DNA of 64,000 nt from positions 1-64,000 of the forward strand of contig JAJRSE010000002.1 of assembly GCA_024278955.1 (NCBI GenBank). Direction: 5' to 3'. This stretch comes from Planctomycetota bacterium (lineage in GTDB: Bacteria; Planctomycetota; Planctomycetia; Pirellulales; Lacipirellulaceae). The notes beneath the pieces were generated by a model. It ran no database searches, was not told the DNA's origin, and saw nothing but the letters and a program-made list of their open reading frames with translations. Shown piece after piece: positions 54,298-63,931 of this stretch (its first letter is position 1; each line of letters starts with the position of its first letter). Both the position numbers and the translations under genes were made by a program.

Positions 54298-56190
54298 TTA
54301 AACCGCGCTGCGAGATCGACGTCCAATCGCCAACACCCCGCCGAGCATGAGTAGCGCAATCGAGGTAGGCTCAGGTACAGCCGATGTGGCTGCGGCCAGC
54401 GGACCCGGCGATGTGCCATAGCCTGCTTGCCAATCGGCTAGGTCACCCGCACCGAATGAGCTGCCAAAGCCCCGTTGCCAGCTCAAGAAATCAAACCCGT
54501 CGATATCGTCGTCGCCGTCAAAGTCGCCAGCAAGGGTCGGGACAGCAAGAGCAGTTGCCGTGACAAAAACGGCTTCGGATTGAATGTCGATATCCCAAAG
54601 CAGGCCACCGGCTCCCACTTGGGAATTAGAAAACATGCCCGTAAGCCCATCTCCCGAGGTAAGTATTTGATAAGTGTCGCCCTCCTGGGCTGCCACACCT
54701 GCCGAATAATCCAACACTAACATCGCGCCGCCAAGGTCGGTCAACCCCAGGACGTCCAACGTGCCGGGAGCATCGCCAATCGACAGAGAGAGAGTACTGG
54801 AGGCCGAGAACGTAAGGTCGCCGACAAGGAGCGTTTCGCTATCAGACAACACATGGATGTCGCCACCGCCGACATTTGAAACCGGGCCATAAATCGTGGT
54901 ATCGCCACCCAGCGTCAAGCTGCCGTTATTCGTCAGCCCCCCGTTAAAACGCATCACCGCATCGCGGGCGACAATCTCAAAATTGTTCGTCACAGCCGAT
55001 TCAAATTCCATCTCGCCACCGAGCGATTCGATGAGGCCGCCGTTGGTGACTTCGCCGGTGACGTAGGTGTACTCACGCAGGTTCGTCGCGTCGGCAGCAT
55101 TACGGAGCTCGCCAGTGCCGTCGATGGTAAGCTCGCTTTCAATACGGCCATCGCCTCGAATCACGCCGTTAAGGGTAACTCCGCCGGAGTTTAAAACGCC
55201 GCCGGTTGCCAGATTGACAAAGCTCGTGGCACCCACAGTGGTCGTCCCACTAGCGCGGATCATGCCGCCTGCCGAGATGAAGATTTCTCCCACGCCGCTC
55301 GTTCCGATATCGAGATCTTCGCCGCCGCTTCCCGAACCATCGTCGATCAGCCATAACGAACCTTGCCCGCTCACGCGAACCGTACCGCGGGAACCGCCAT
55401 CTCGACCAACGATCACGTCTTGGGCAGCAGTGGCCAGGGCCTGGTCGAAAATTCCCAGCGTGCCTCGGCCCTCGTAGCCAACAACAAAGTCGTCGTTGGT
55501 GGTCCCCGAGTTGATCCATCGCGTGCCCAGCCCGGTGAGTGTCACACGGCCAATCGAGTCGGGTTCGTTGCCGATGCGAGTAAATTCGCTCCGGAGCGTG
55601 CCGCGGTTGGAAACGTCTAGCGTGGCGAAACCCAAGTTGCCGATGGTCATGGTCTGGGTTTCCAGAATCGAAGCAAAGCCATTGACGTTGACAGTGCCTT
55701 GAGAAAACAACTGGTCGCCGATGATGATTTCGCCGGTCGTAAAAACGCTTTGCATGCCGGTGTCGTCACCCACTGAAATCCGTCCGCCGGTAGTAATATC
55801 CAGGAACCCTTGGCCAAACACACCAACGGTGAACAAGGTATCGACATCCCAGGCAGATTGGTCCAGATCGAAACCGGAGACCGTCACCTGCCCTACCCCA
55901 AAGGGCATGTTGCCAATGAAACCATTGGGGGAATTCAATGGGTCGGTAAAAGCAGGCGCGTCGATCGTGAGCCTACCAAAGGAGTCATCACCCACGATCA
56001 CATCGGCGGTAGCCGTGCCGCCACCGATCGGAAGGTCTGTCGGGCCCGCCGGAGAAACGTCGCCTTCGCCAGTCACGTTGGCAAAACCGTGGTCCATTAA
56101 TGCGATGGTGGCGGTGGTAACCACCAAGAAGCGAAAGAGTTGTTGCGAAATTGCGGGTCGTAATTCTAGAAATTGTCTACAGATGGTCAT
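54298..56190 (-). CDS. PEP-CTERM protein with T5SS/PEP-CTERM-associated repeats
   Basis: A 630-residue exported protein. After a signal segment (LFRFLVVTTATIALMDHGFA) come several repeats of the type VGxxGxGxLxIxxGGxV that are found in both autotransporters and PEP-CTERM proteins (for example GYEGRGTLGIFDQ, GRDGGSRGTVRVSGQGSLW, GTSGVGEIFISAGGMI). Residues about 560-580 hold a dockerin-like Ca-binding segment, GDFDGDDDIDGFDFLSWQRG. The C-terminus VPEPTSIALLMLGGVLAIGR is a PEP-CTERM signal. A surface or matrix protein sorted by an exosortase is likely. Confidence 0.85.
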   Translation of the reverse strand: MTICRQFLELRPAISQQLFRFLVVTTATIALMDHGFANVTGEGDVSPAGPTDLPIGGGTATADVIVGDDSFGRLTIDAPAFTDPLNSPNGFIGNMPFGVGQVTVSGFDLDQSAWDVDTLFTVGVFGQGFLDITTGGRISVGDDTGMQSVFTTGEIIIGDQLFSQGTVNVNGFASILETQTMTIGNLGFATLDVSNRGTLRSEFTRIGNEPDSIGRVTLTGLGTRWINSGTTNDDFVVGYEGRGTLGIFDQALATAAQDVIVGRDGGSRGTVRVSGQGSLWLIDDGSGSGGEDLDIGTSGVGEIFISAGGMIRASGTTTVGATSFVNLATGGVLNSGGVTLNGVIRGDGRIESELTIDGTGELRNAADATNLREYTYVTGEVTNGGLIESLGGEMEFESAVTNNFEIVARDAVMRFNGGLTNNGSLTLGGDTTIYGPVSNVGGGDIHVLSDSETLLVGDLTFSASSTLSLSIGDAPGTLDVLGLTDLGGAMLVLDYSAGVAAQEGDTYQILTSGDGLTGMFSNSQVGAGGLLWDIDIQSEAVFVTATALAVPTLAGDFDGDDDIDGFDFLSWQRGFGSSFGAGDLADWQAGYGTSPGPLAAATSAVPEPTSIALLMLGGVLAIGRRSRSAV

Positions 56191-56692
56191 TAAATTTGCC
56201 TTTACTGGTTCCTGCGTATCACGAAAAATTTTCGCGAGCCCCTCAAATGGTTGTACTATGCCTCACCTCTATCATTCCCACGATTCGTGGGTTCTGTCAA
56301 CAAGATTCGTCGATTTCTTGCTACGGCAAAATACCGCAAATAGCTGAAAGGAACCACGAAATATGCAAAACACACAGAAATGCAAACAAGGATTTAGTGG
56401 CTCCAGGAGATGTCAAATTCGACCAGTCTGCCCTGAAAGGGCGCTCTATGACAGCCCAGGGCGCGAGCCCTGGGATGCCAATTCGTTTTTGCAGGTTTAG
56501 TCCTGAAAGGACGACATGTCGCGGCTTCTCGTATGTCGCCCTTGCAGGGCTTCCCTTGTTTTTGCATGGACTCCCAGGGCTGACGCCCTGGGCTGTCTTA
56601 TTTCGCCCCTTTCGGGACTAGCGATCGTCGATCTGCTTCGAGGTCCTCTAAGGTGAGCAATTGCTCATAAATCCCATGCCGTAGAATTTTCT
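56191..56692. other. Intergenic region with a complex repeat block
   Basis: 502 bases without a supported gene; most of the right half is the repeat block at 56425-56620. Open frames translate into PGLTPWAVLFRPF-type peptides, which I recognise as a common spurious product of this repeat. Confidence 0.55.
56425..56620. repeat. Composite repeat block with several short palindromes
   Basis: Contains in order CCCTGAAAGGGCG, AGCCCAGGGCGCGAGCCC, AGTCCTGAAAGGACGACAT, GCCCTTGCAGGGC and CAGGGCTGACGCCCTG, then a CCCCTTTCGGGA stem. Each is a small hairpin. The GCCCAGGGC core matches the outer arms of the four REP-like palindromes elsewhere in this window. Such blocks are common in planctomycetes and are often mis-annotated as proteins. 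Confidence 0.7.
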
Positions 56693-59600
56693 TCACTCAA
56701 TTCTCCGGCGTACACGAATTGCCCGATCGATGTTGTGGTTATTACCCGGCTCGAAGGCCACCGGCACCGTGCGGTCGATCAACGCGAATTCACGAATCCG
56801 CGTGATGTCGCCCGTCTCGCTGCCGGCTTCTTGGCCGAGCGTGTAGCCATCGGGGTAGACTCGGTTGTACAGTGCTTGATCATTGTTGAAACGTGCTTGG
56901 TCTGCTGCGTTCAAATCAACCCACCGTGGAACTGCCTCCACCTCAAAAAATCCAACCGTCACCCACACGGCATATACATTCGAGCGAGTTGTCACCAGAT
57001 TCGACAACCGCGTCATCGGTTGATAGCGGAAGTACGGGTTACGGTTGGTGTCGCGGTAGGCATTACCTGCACCGACTAGGTTGGTTGCAAAAAGCGGGGG
57101 CCCGAGAGGAACCGCCGTAGCACCTGTCGTGCCCGTAGTAGACCGCATCGCTGTGCAATCCAATTCGGCCCGCTGCATAGAACCAATGGGTACAAGACTT
57201 CCTGCGTCTGCCGAACGGAATGGATTATCGAAGAAGGTTGGCTTGCTGCTGCCGAGCTGAAGCAACGGTTGGTTTGCTCCATACCCTCGGCGACTGTCTA
57301 CCAAGGCACTCCAAGCAGGCCCCGGGTGAATACCCGGTCCACCGCCGCCGGCTGGGTTCCCATGCATCAAACCGAAATACACATTTTGGTTTGCCATCGT
57401 ATTAAGATTCACCCGCCCCGGATCGCGATAGCTCGAAATCCGATTGAACGGCGGTTGGCGCTGGTAACGCGGATCGTTCGGACTATTGACAAGTGTGGTG
57501 GTATCGCCAAAGGCGGTGGGATTTAGCCACGTTTCGGTCCCCACAAACCGGCTCGGCACATGAAGGTAATCTAGCACCCGGTGAAGTCCAACGATGCCTC
57601 CGCCGCCCGCTGCTTTCTCATTTCGGAAAAAGTTGGGAAGATGTCCAAAACGCCCGTCGGTTTCTAGGCTCGGGTTCGAGGGATAAGTGTTTGTCGTGCC
57701 CTCGTACACCTCGCCTGGCCCACTTGCGCTTTCCATCGAAAACGCACTCAGCAGTTGCGACGATCGCACGGTCGGTACCTGCATCAGTTCGGTCGCATTG
57801 ATGTAGGGGCGGTTGTTCCAATTGAGCCATGGGAATGGCTGGTCGGGTTGCAACGGGCTCGCAGGATTGCCAAGGAAGAAAGGTCGATTCAAAAATCCTA
57901 ATGTACACTCCGGAATTTTTCGGATAGTGAAAGCACTGGAATTTGTGTCCAATGCTTGAGGTTGTGGCCGTGTTGCGGAAACGCCGATTATGTCATCGGG
58001 GTTATTTGGATTAACTCCACCGACACCGGGGGCAGGATCAAACGCCGACTCAAAACCCCAGGGGTTGGCAGACTTTGAGCTACTAATAGTTTCTGTACTG
58101 GGGTTGATCCCGTCATTTCTCCAGCCACGCTCATTGCTAAAGAATCTATTTTCAGCATTTTGATTCGCACTAGCGTTGGGCATGCTTGGCCCTTCTCTGC
58201 CACTAATCACAGTGAGGTTGGTTGAAGTGTTATCTACTGTTCTGTAAGGATTAGTCTCTTTGTTCCACGGAAGCAACGGATTAGCCAGTCGTTGCAGAAA
58301 AACACTTCGGAAGTTGGGTATTGACCCAGGGATGACAATTGTTTCTTCGTCAAAACGTGTCCAAAGATTGAAGTTAGGGTCGTTGTTAACTTGTTCTCGA
58401 TACGCTGTATTATCAAGAGGAACGTCAATTCCTTTCGGTAGTATGGGAGAGCTTCCATAAAAACCGAATGGATAGTCATTGTAGGTACTCGGGTCAGAAA
58501 CATACCCGGGTGGTCCATCCGGGCTATACAGCTTCCGGAAAGGATTGGTAGCGTTAGGGTAATCTCTTGGATATCCTTCAGCTGGTTCAGAAAGAGTGAG
58601 ACGACGCGGCATATTGATGATTGCTACATCAGATATACAGGTACTAGAGTCACCTGGGTAAGCTATGTTGCCAGGCGGCATATCGCTTTCTGCAGGAGCA
58701 TGTCTTGTGAAGCCAGCAGCATCATTCATGGTCGCGTCCATTTCATCAACCATCGATACGCGATTATTTGCGCCTGGACTTGCATCCAACACTACTCGGC
58801 GACTATTCAGTGAACTACCGCTTTGACGAGGCCCAACGATTGGTGACTCATAAATGCCAGAACCAGGACTAGCTTCGCGACCAGAACCGATCACCATATA
58901 ACGCCCTGGACGGACATTCAGTGGAGTCGGAAATTCCTGATAAAATGCGTCTCCATCGATATCCCAAGTTGGATTGGTTAATTCAGGATCGAAGTCCGTA
59001 AGGTAAACACACCTATCCCGATCCGTAATGGCTGGCTGCGATGCCGTATTTGGGGCATCAGGATCTTGGCCGGCAACGAGGTTTTTGTAAATCATCACGC
59101 GCCATACGGGCGACTTATTACTTGGGTTGGCGGGGTCGATGTTAAAGGCCGATAGGTTGACTCCTATATCCTCTCCCGAACCATTCTTGACATGCGTGTC
59201 GGCATTGGCCCCAGGATTACTTGGCCAAGGATTGTAAAGTTCCAAGAAGAATGCACCTCTAGGAACTGCTTCTTGATCCAAATCAAAATCACTTGTAACG
59301 GGATCATTAGAAATATCCGCACCCTCGGGCTCACCATTCTGCAGAGGTTGCTTATCTTCAGCAAACTCGGTATCGGCGGCGATTTGTTCGATTTGAAGAT
59401 CGTGCCAAGCCAAGGTTTCGGTAATCAAAAGCTCCGGCCGCTCGCTGCCCCAGACCAGTTGTGGGTCGCCTGTCGATGCATAAGTAGCATTCGGAATTCC
59501 ATCGATCGTAGCATCCCACCCATCAAACGGATTCACATCATATTCAAATGCCGTCATGATGTTGTCGGGGTCGCGGAAGTCGACGATGTTGATCGCCCAT

Positions 59601-62503
59601 TGGGCCAGCCGCCGGGCACGGGCTTGCCTATCCGCGGCGGTTGCTGCTGTTGGCAACGGATCGACTAGCGTCATTGCCAGCACATACAAATGTCGGGCAA
59701 GCAGTTGCCGGCGCAGGTTGTGGATAGTGACAAATTCATCAGGGGTGTCGACCACGCCCGTGATGCCGATCATCGTCAGGTCGGCGGCATTGGACAGGCC
59801 ATCGTTATTGCGATCTTCCAAAAGAATGGGATCGTCACGGAAGGTTCCGTATTCGTTTCCATCGTTCCCCGTGAAAGCATCGAGGCGTGTATCACCGGAA
59901 GCCCAAAATGCCCCTTCATTTTCCCCCGGCTCGTCCACCACACCGTTGTTGTCATCATCGCGCCCATTGCCAATCGCACGATTGATATCCATCCGCAAAC
60001 CATCGGCCAAGTCGGGCGAGAGGAGTTTGGACATTTCTCGGCGTAAAGCCGCCGGGGCAGTAACACCACCGACACGTAGTCGGTATTCCAACAAATCGGC
60101 AAACGTCGCACCGACGGGTGGCCGACCCATGATGATCTGATAGTCGTCGGTTCCACCGGCGACACCATCGGGACCAAGCACCATCCACTGCGGCACCGTC
60201 ACGCTGGGTACCGGCATATCGTAGCTATCGGTGGTAAGCAGCGTTCGCCAGAGGTTGAGCCTAGTAAGGTCGGGCGTCGTGTCGGACGAGTTTTGCTTAA
60301 ACTCGCCTGCTAGTTCCCAAATTCTCGTCGGCAGTTTCCCCGCGTCGGGGTCGTAGGCTCGCAAGATGCGTTCCAGCTCAGCTATGCTATACGGCCCATC
60401 GGCCGCGGTGGCGCTTTCGCCGCGCGATGCGCCGAGCGAGAGATCGATCTCGTAGGGCGAGTTCTGATCAATACGTGTGTTGTTATTGATGTAGTCGACC
60501 ATAGCCTCGCTAACCGGCTGGCCAAAATCATTCAGCCCAACGGCATATCGTCCGTACAAATCTGGCATCGAAGCATAACCGCCGAGGACTGGAGTGCCTG
60601 AGGAATCCAATACTTGCCCCGTCGCCCAACGTGGCATGCCCTGCATTTTCATCTGAGCCGCGAGATCAAACCCCGCTTGACCGGGAACATTGGAAACACC
60701 CATTTTGCCTGATCGGTTGCGGGTGAATTGACGAACGGTCGCAGGGGGGAGTGCAGAGTCGTTGGGAAAAAAATCGGTGTTCGCCGCAGCTCCATCAAAG
60801 AACCGTCTGTACCAATCCCATCTGGCTGCTGGAGTCGTTCCAGGCATCAGCGGCCCTAGGTTAATTTCCGCCGTGCCAGAGCCTTGACCTTGGGCGAGAA
60901 TGTCGCTGCTAGCTCCCCCTGCCAAGCTCTCGTTAAAGTTGGTTGGATTCGCAATATCAAGTGTTCCATGCGCATTCAAATTCAACCGCCCATCCATATC
61001 GAGCACCAGCAGGGCGGCCATCGGTTTCATGAGTCGGCCGTCGGCGCTTTTCATTACCGGCGCACCGAAATCGATCCAAACGCTATCGCGAATGCCATCG
61101 TTGTCGTTGTCGACGTCCCAGGGGCCAAAGATCGAGCGAAATAGTTTTTCGTTATTGCTTAGGGTTGTTGGGAGATCGGGATTGCTACCTGTGAAGTTCG
61201 GATGGTCGTGCCAATTGGGACGGAGAAGAACTTTGCGAAGCATTGCCACATTGGAAACGTCGCCGAGATCTGTGGTCGTAAGGTCGGTGCCGGTATTAAA
61301 GTCACTATGGTTAGCCCAGTAGTTAAGCAAAGCCGGTCGATGAAACGACGGGAGGATCATGTTGCCAAGTGAAACGGGGGGCAAAGTAGGCCATGATCCA
61401 GGTTGCCCGGGAAGCACAGTTTCCACCGGCCCCACCGGCAACATCGCCAGTGCCATGTTTTGGAAATCAACCGCGTCGTACGATTCGTCGCTGCCGCCTA
61501 AGCCAGTGAAGTTGAAACCATTGAGTACATTTTTTTGGTTTGCACTCAGATTGTTCCACACATCTTGTTGCGTCGTTCCAGGATAAGCACCTGTCCCCAA
61601 ATAATCTTCTGGGCGGAGATTTTGTGGATTGAAGAAGGCCCCGTTAGGCATCAGAGCGACTGGCAAGTAGGTGCTAGGATCACTGGGATCATCACTGCTA
61701 CGCAATGCTTCACCAGCGGTGAGCTTAGCGCCAGTAGGCGTTGGCGGCGTAAGGCTATATCCCGCGCCCGTCCCATTAAACGGACGACCGTTGACGACGA
61801 TCTTTGAGCCGTTGAGAAGGTTCGGCAGCGTAACCGCACTGCCATTCGCTAGCGGGAAGCTCATGACACGGAACCTATTGGTAGTGCCGTTGTACCCAAC
61901 AATGCGAGTACTTTGCCCACGGGCAGGCCCATCCAAAAAGGTAACTAGCAGACCGTTGTATGCGTTGTCGATCTGCTTCAAAGCTGCAAGCGAGGCATTC
62001 GTTCCAAAGTTATTAGTGACTCCGAGCGTCGTATCGAGATTCAATTCCAGAATCTGACCATTGGTGACGTTTGTGCCGTTGCTATCCCAAGTGCAACCTG
62101 CTGGAGGAGTTGGACCTATGGCGGTTGACAAATACGCCGTAAACCCATCGTTCCCATACAAATCCCGTAGCAAGCTATGGAATCGTAGCACGCTGTTTTG
62201 GTTGTTCGTGTCGCGGACCAGTTGGTTGATGACTTCGTCGAGCAGCTTTTGCTGGCGAGCTGGGGCTTGGCTTTGCTCGGTAATGCGCGCACGCGTCTTG
62301 TTCATCTTTCGGTACTGGTTCGCCGTCACAATAAACGCCGTGCCGATCATCAGGAACAGCGTCAGCAGGCTGAGCACCACCAGCAGCAAGATGCCGCGAC
62401 GAGAAGAATTGCGGGTTGTGAGTCGCGAGTCACGCGTTGCGCGTTGCTTACGAAAACTCACGACCAACGACTCACGACTAACCACTTTTTTATTTTCTCT
62501 CAT
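56693..62503 (-). CDS. Giant PilX/GspK-like pilus- or secretion-associated protein
   Basis: A 1936-residue protein. The leader MRENKKVVSRESLVVSFRKQ and what follows, to SSRRG at residues 33-37, precedes a hydrophobic helix ILLLVVLSLLTLFLMIGTAF, the layout of a class III-type or PilX/GspK pseudopilin with Gly37 as the likely cleavage site. After a coiled stretch (MNKTRARITEQSQAPARQQK) come about 1850 residues of large, Asp/Asn/Pro/Gly-rich extracellular-type sequence with several DxDxDG-like Ca-binding loops (DVDNDNDGIRD, GRDDDNNGVVD, DRNNDGLSN). The start ATG has AAGGTGAG upstream. The leader is encoded by heptamer-like repeat DNA. It is downstream of a prepilin-like gene, so both probably belong to one type II secretion/type IV pilus-like system. 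Confidence 0.72.
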   Translation of the reverse strand: MRENKKVVSRESLVVSFRKQRATRDSRLTTRNSSRRGILLLVVLSLLTLFLMIGTAFIVTANQYRKMNKTRARITEQSQAPARQQKLLDEVINQLVRDTNNQNSVLRFHSLLRDLYGNDGFTAYLSTAIGPTPPAGCTWDSNGTNVTNGQILELNLDTTLGVTNNFGTNASLAALKQIDNAYNGLLVTFLDGPARGQSTRIVGYNGTTNRFRVMSFPLANGSAVTLPNLLNGSKIVVNGRPFNGTGAGYSLTPPTPTGAKLTAGEALRSSDDPSDPSTYLPVALMPNGAFFNPQNLRPEDYLGTGAYPGTTQQDVWNNLSANQKNVLNGFNFTGLGGSDESYDAVDFQNMALAMLPVGPVETVLPGQPGSWPTLPPVSLGNMILPSFHRPALLNYWANHSDFNTGTDLTTTDLGDVSNVAMLRKVLLRPNWHDHPNFTGSNPDLPTTLSNNEKLFRSIFGPWDVDNDNDGIRDSVWIDFGAPVMKSADGRLMKPMAALLVLDMDGRLNLNAHGTLDIANPTNFNESLAGGASSDILAQGQGSGTAEINLGPLMPGTTPAARWDWYRRFFDGAAANTDFFPNDSALPPATVRQFTRNRSGKMGVSNVPGQAGFDLAAQMKMQGMPRWATGQVLDSSGTPVLGGYASMPDLYGRYAVGLNDFGQPVSEAMVDYINNNTRIDQNSPYEIDLSLGASRGESATAADGPYSIAELERILRAYDPDAGKLPTRIWELAGEFKQNSSDTTPDLTRLNLWRTLLTTDSYDMPVPSVTVPQWMVLGPDGVAGGTDDYQIIMGRPPVGATFADLLEYRLRVGGVTAPAALRREMSKLLSPDLADGLRMDINRAIGNGRDDDNNGVVDEPGENEGAFWASGDTRLDAFTGNDGNEYGTFRDDPILLEDRNNDGLSNAADLTMIGITGVVDTPDEFVTIHNLRRQLLARHLYVLAMTLVDPLPTAATAADRQARARRLAQWAINIVDFRDPDNIMTAFEYDVNPFDGWDATIDGIPNATYASTGDPQLVWGSERPELLITETLAWHDLQIEQIAADTEFAEDKQPLQNGEPEGADISNDPVTSDFDLDQEAVPRGAFFLELYNPWPSNPGANADTHVKNGSGEDIGVNLSAFNIDPANPSNKSPVWRVMIYKNLVAGQDPDAPNTASQPAITDRDRCVYLTDFDPELTNPTWDIDGDAFYQEFPTPLNVRPGRYMVIGSGREASPGSGIYESPIVGPRQSGSSLNSRRVVLDASPGANNRVSMVDEMDATMNDAAGFTRHAPAESDMPPGNIAYPGDSSTCISDVAIINMPRRLTLSEPAEGYPRDYPNATNPFRKLYSPDGPPGYVSDPSTYNDYPFGFYGSSPILPKGIDVPLDNTAYREQVNNDPNFNLWTRFDEETIVIPGSIPNFRSVFLQRLANPLLPWNKETNPYRTVDNTSTNLTVISGREGPSMPNASANQNAENRFFSNERGWRNDGINPSTETISSSKSANPWGFESAFDPAPGVGGVNPNNPDDIIGVSATRPQPQALDTNSSAFTIRKIPECTLGFLNRPFFLGNPASPLQPDQPFPWLNWNNRPYINATELMQVPTVRSSQLLSAFSMESASGPGEVYEGTTNTYPSNPSLETDGRFGHLPNFFRNEKAAGGGGIVGLHRVLDYLHVPSRFVGTETWLNPTAFGDTTTLVNSPNDPRYQRQPPFNRISSYRDPGRVNLNTMANQNVYFGLMHGNPAGGGGPGIHPGPAWSALVDSRRGYGANQPLLQLGSSKPTFFDNPFRSADAGSLVPIGSMQRAELDCTAMRSTTGTTGATAVPLGPPLFATNLVGAGNAYRDTNRNPYFRYQPMTRLSNLVTTRSNVYAVWVTVGFFEVEAVPRWVDLNAADQARFNNDQALYNRVYPDGYTLGQEAGSETGDITRIREFALIDRTVPVAFEPGNNHNIDRAIRVRRRIE

Positions 62504-62557
62504 AATCTCACCTTCTCAATCTCTATCCCCAAAGGCCCCTTGCGGATTTTTGATGTG

Positions 62558-62640
62558 GGATGTTTGATTTTTGATGTGAAGGAACAGGGTTTTTCGTTTT
62601 TTCACACATCAACAATCAAACATCGAACATCAAACATTCT
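62558..62640. repeat. GATGTTTGATT-type repeat, copy 1
   Basis: The plus strand has GATGTTTGATT-like words followed by GAAGGAACAGGG and a T-rich tract; inverted words (CACACATCAACAATCAAACAT) follow at 62601-62623. The second copy is at 63863-63930. Both lie exactly upstream of the two minus-strand pseudopilin-type genes. Confidence 0.6.
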
Positions 62641-62654
62641 TTTGACATCTCACA

Positions 62655-63848
62655 TCAATTTTTCCACAACGAAAAGTCTTCCATCGATAGCTGCTGCGTC
62701 GCCACGCTGATTACGCCTGGCATGAGGATCGCCCGAAGGTCGGTAAACGAGCCTTCTGGCCAATCGGGACCATCGAGCGTTAAGTAGCGAACCGGTGGCG
62801 TGGCTGTGGTGCCGAATGGCATGAAATTGCCTGTCTCGTCGGTTTCCTCATCTCTCGCCAAAATGCGATACCATTTCATCATAAAAACGCCGGTCGTTTG
62901 GTTGACGCCTGCCAGGGCGATCCAGTTGCCGGGGCGAATGTCTTCCATGGCTGCGTCGACCAGCAGCTTGTCATTTGTTATCGTATCAAAAATCGCGATC
63001 TCGCCATCGTTAATGAATTCCGCTTGAATCAGCCGCTCGCTGGTTGCCGAAGGTGCGACCTCGCGGCGTCGGAACACGACGACCGAAACATCGTAGCGAG
63101 CCTCGCCGTAACCACCCGACGAAGGCTGCAAGACGTCAAGTGCCTCGCTACTCGTCGGCACAATCGTCGCCAGCCACGAATAGTCGCCCTTGTACTGCCG
63201 GCGAAGCAGCCGAGGCGGCACTACTGAATTATCGAGATCCCAATTCTGAATGCTCGGCCGATCGTCCTCCTCCGGCTGCGTCACGGCCAGGTCGTCGCGA
63301 AGGCGAAAGATGGTTTCGCCGACGGCGGTATTGAGAGGAACACCGTTGGCTTGAGGTAACGTGAGCCGGCGTATTGGCCAAACATTACCAGAAAGCGGTA
63401 CCGTTGCGCCAAACCAGGGGTTATTAGGTCCAGGTAAAGTTGATGCTGCAAATGGAAATCGCAATTCGCTAATATTTGCCGTGCCTAGTGGATCGAGCAC
63501 AAATGCGTGACCTGGCCCGAATGGATAGGTGTCGTCACCAATTAAAGGAGGGGTGGTAAGAGGCATATTAAAATACCCCTTGGTCTTGTTCGGCGGCGGA
63601 GTCAAATTAGTTTGCGGCACTATGAAGTCACTATTGAGTGGACCACCTGCTATCGTACTGGCATACAACCACAACTCCGGCTGCAACATTCCGCGGGCCG
63701 AGAGTTCTTCAAACGCATTTTGAGTGAGGCTGCTGCCGAGATCGAATTTTTCGCCTTCGATCACATAGTGATTTCCGACCGGGAAAATCGCGGCCACGCC
63801 CATCAGTCCGAATAGTAGCACGAAGATCGAAACGAGAATTTCGATCAA
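62655..63848 (-). CDS. Prepilin-like protein, uncertain start
   Basis: A protein of about 397 residues from the TTG at 63846-63848. The sequence IEILVSIFVLLFGLMGVAAI is the hydrophobic helix of a type IV prepilin-like protein. On the minus strand the frame continues upstream as RSGISL, so RSG-ISLIEIL would make the normal cleavage motif (Gly before Ile, Glu at +5). However no ATG, GTG or TTG occurs between the helix and the stop codon about 40 codons further upstream; that segment is filled with repeat DNA. Either a rare start codon is used or the leader has been damaged. The rest is a secreted beta-rich domain. The gene lies upstream of the giant PilX-like protein. Confidence 0.7.
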   Translation of the reverse strand: MIEILVSIFVLLFGLMGVAAIFPVGNHYVIEGEKFDLGSSLTQNAFEELSARGMLQPELWLYASTIAGGPLNSDFIVPQTNLTPPPNKTKGYFNMPLTTPPLIGDDTYPFGPGHAFVLDPLGTANISELRFPFAASTLPGPNNPWFGATVPLSGNVWPIRRLTLPQANGVPLNTAVGETIFRLRDDLAVTQPEEDDRPSIQNWDLDNSVVPPRLLRRQYKGDYSWLATIVPTSSEALDVLQPSSGGYGEARYDVSVVVFRRREVAPSATSERLIQAEFINDGEIAIFDTITNDKLLVDAAMEDIRPGNWIALAGVNQTTGVFMMKWYRILARDEETDETGNFMPFGTTATPPVRYLTLDGPDWPEGSFTDLRAILMPGVISVATQQLSMEDFSLWKN

Positions 63849-63862
63849 CGAGATGCCGGAGC

Positions 63863-63930
63863 GGGGGATGTTTGATGGGGGATGTTTGATTGTTGATGGG
63901 AAGGAACAGGGGTTTTCAGTTTTTCGTAAT
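63863..63930. repeat. GATGTTTGATT-type repeat, copy 2
   Basis: Contains GATGTTTGATGGGG, then GATGTTTGATTGTTGATG and GAAGGAACAGGGG, and a T-rich tract, aligned with 62558-62600. It covers the leader region of the prepilin-like gene. Confidence 0.6.
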
Positions 63931-63931
63931 C

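Noticed and set aside
56431..56621. Open frame giving a PGLTPWAVLFRPF-type peptide
   Set aside because: This is a translation of the repeat block and is a known type of spurious protein.
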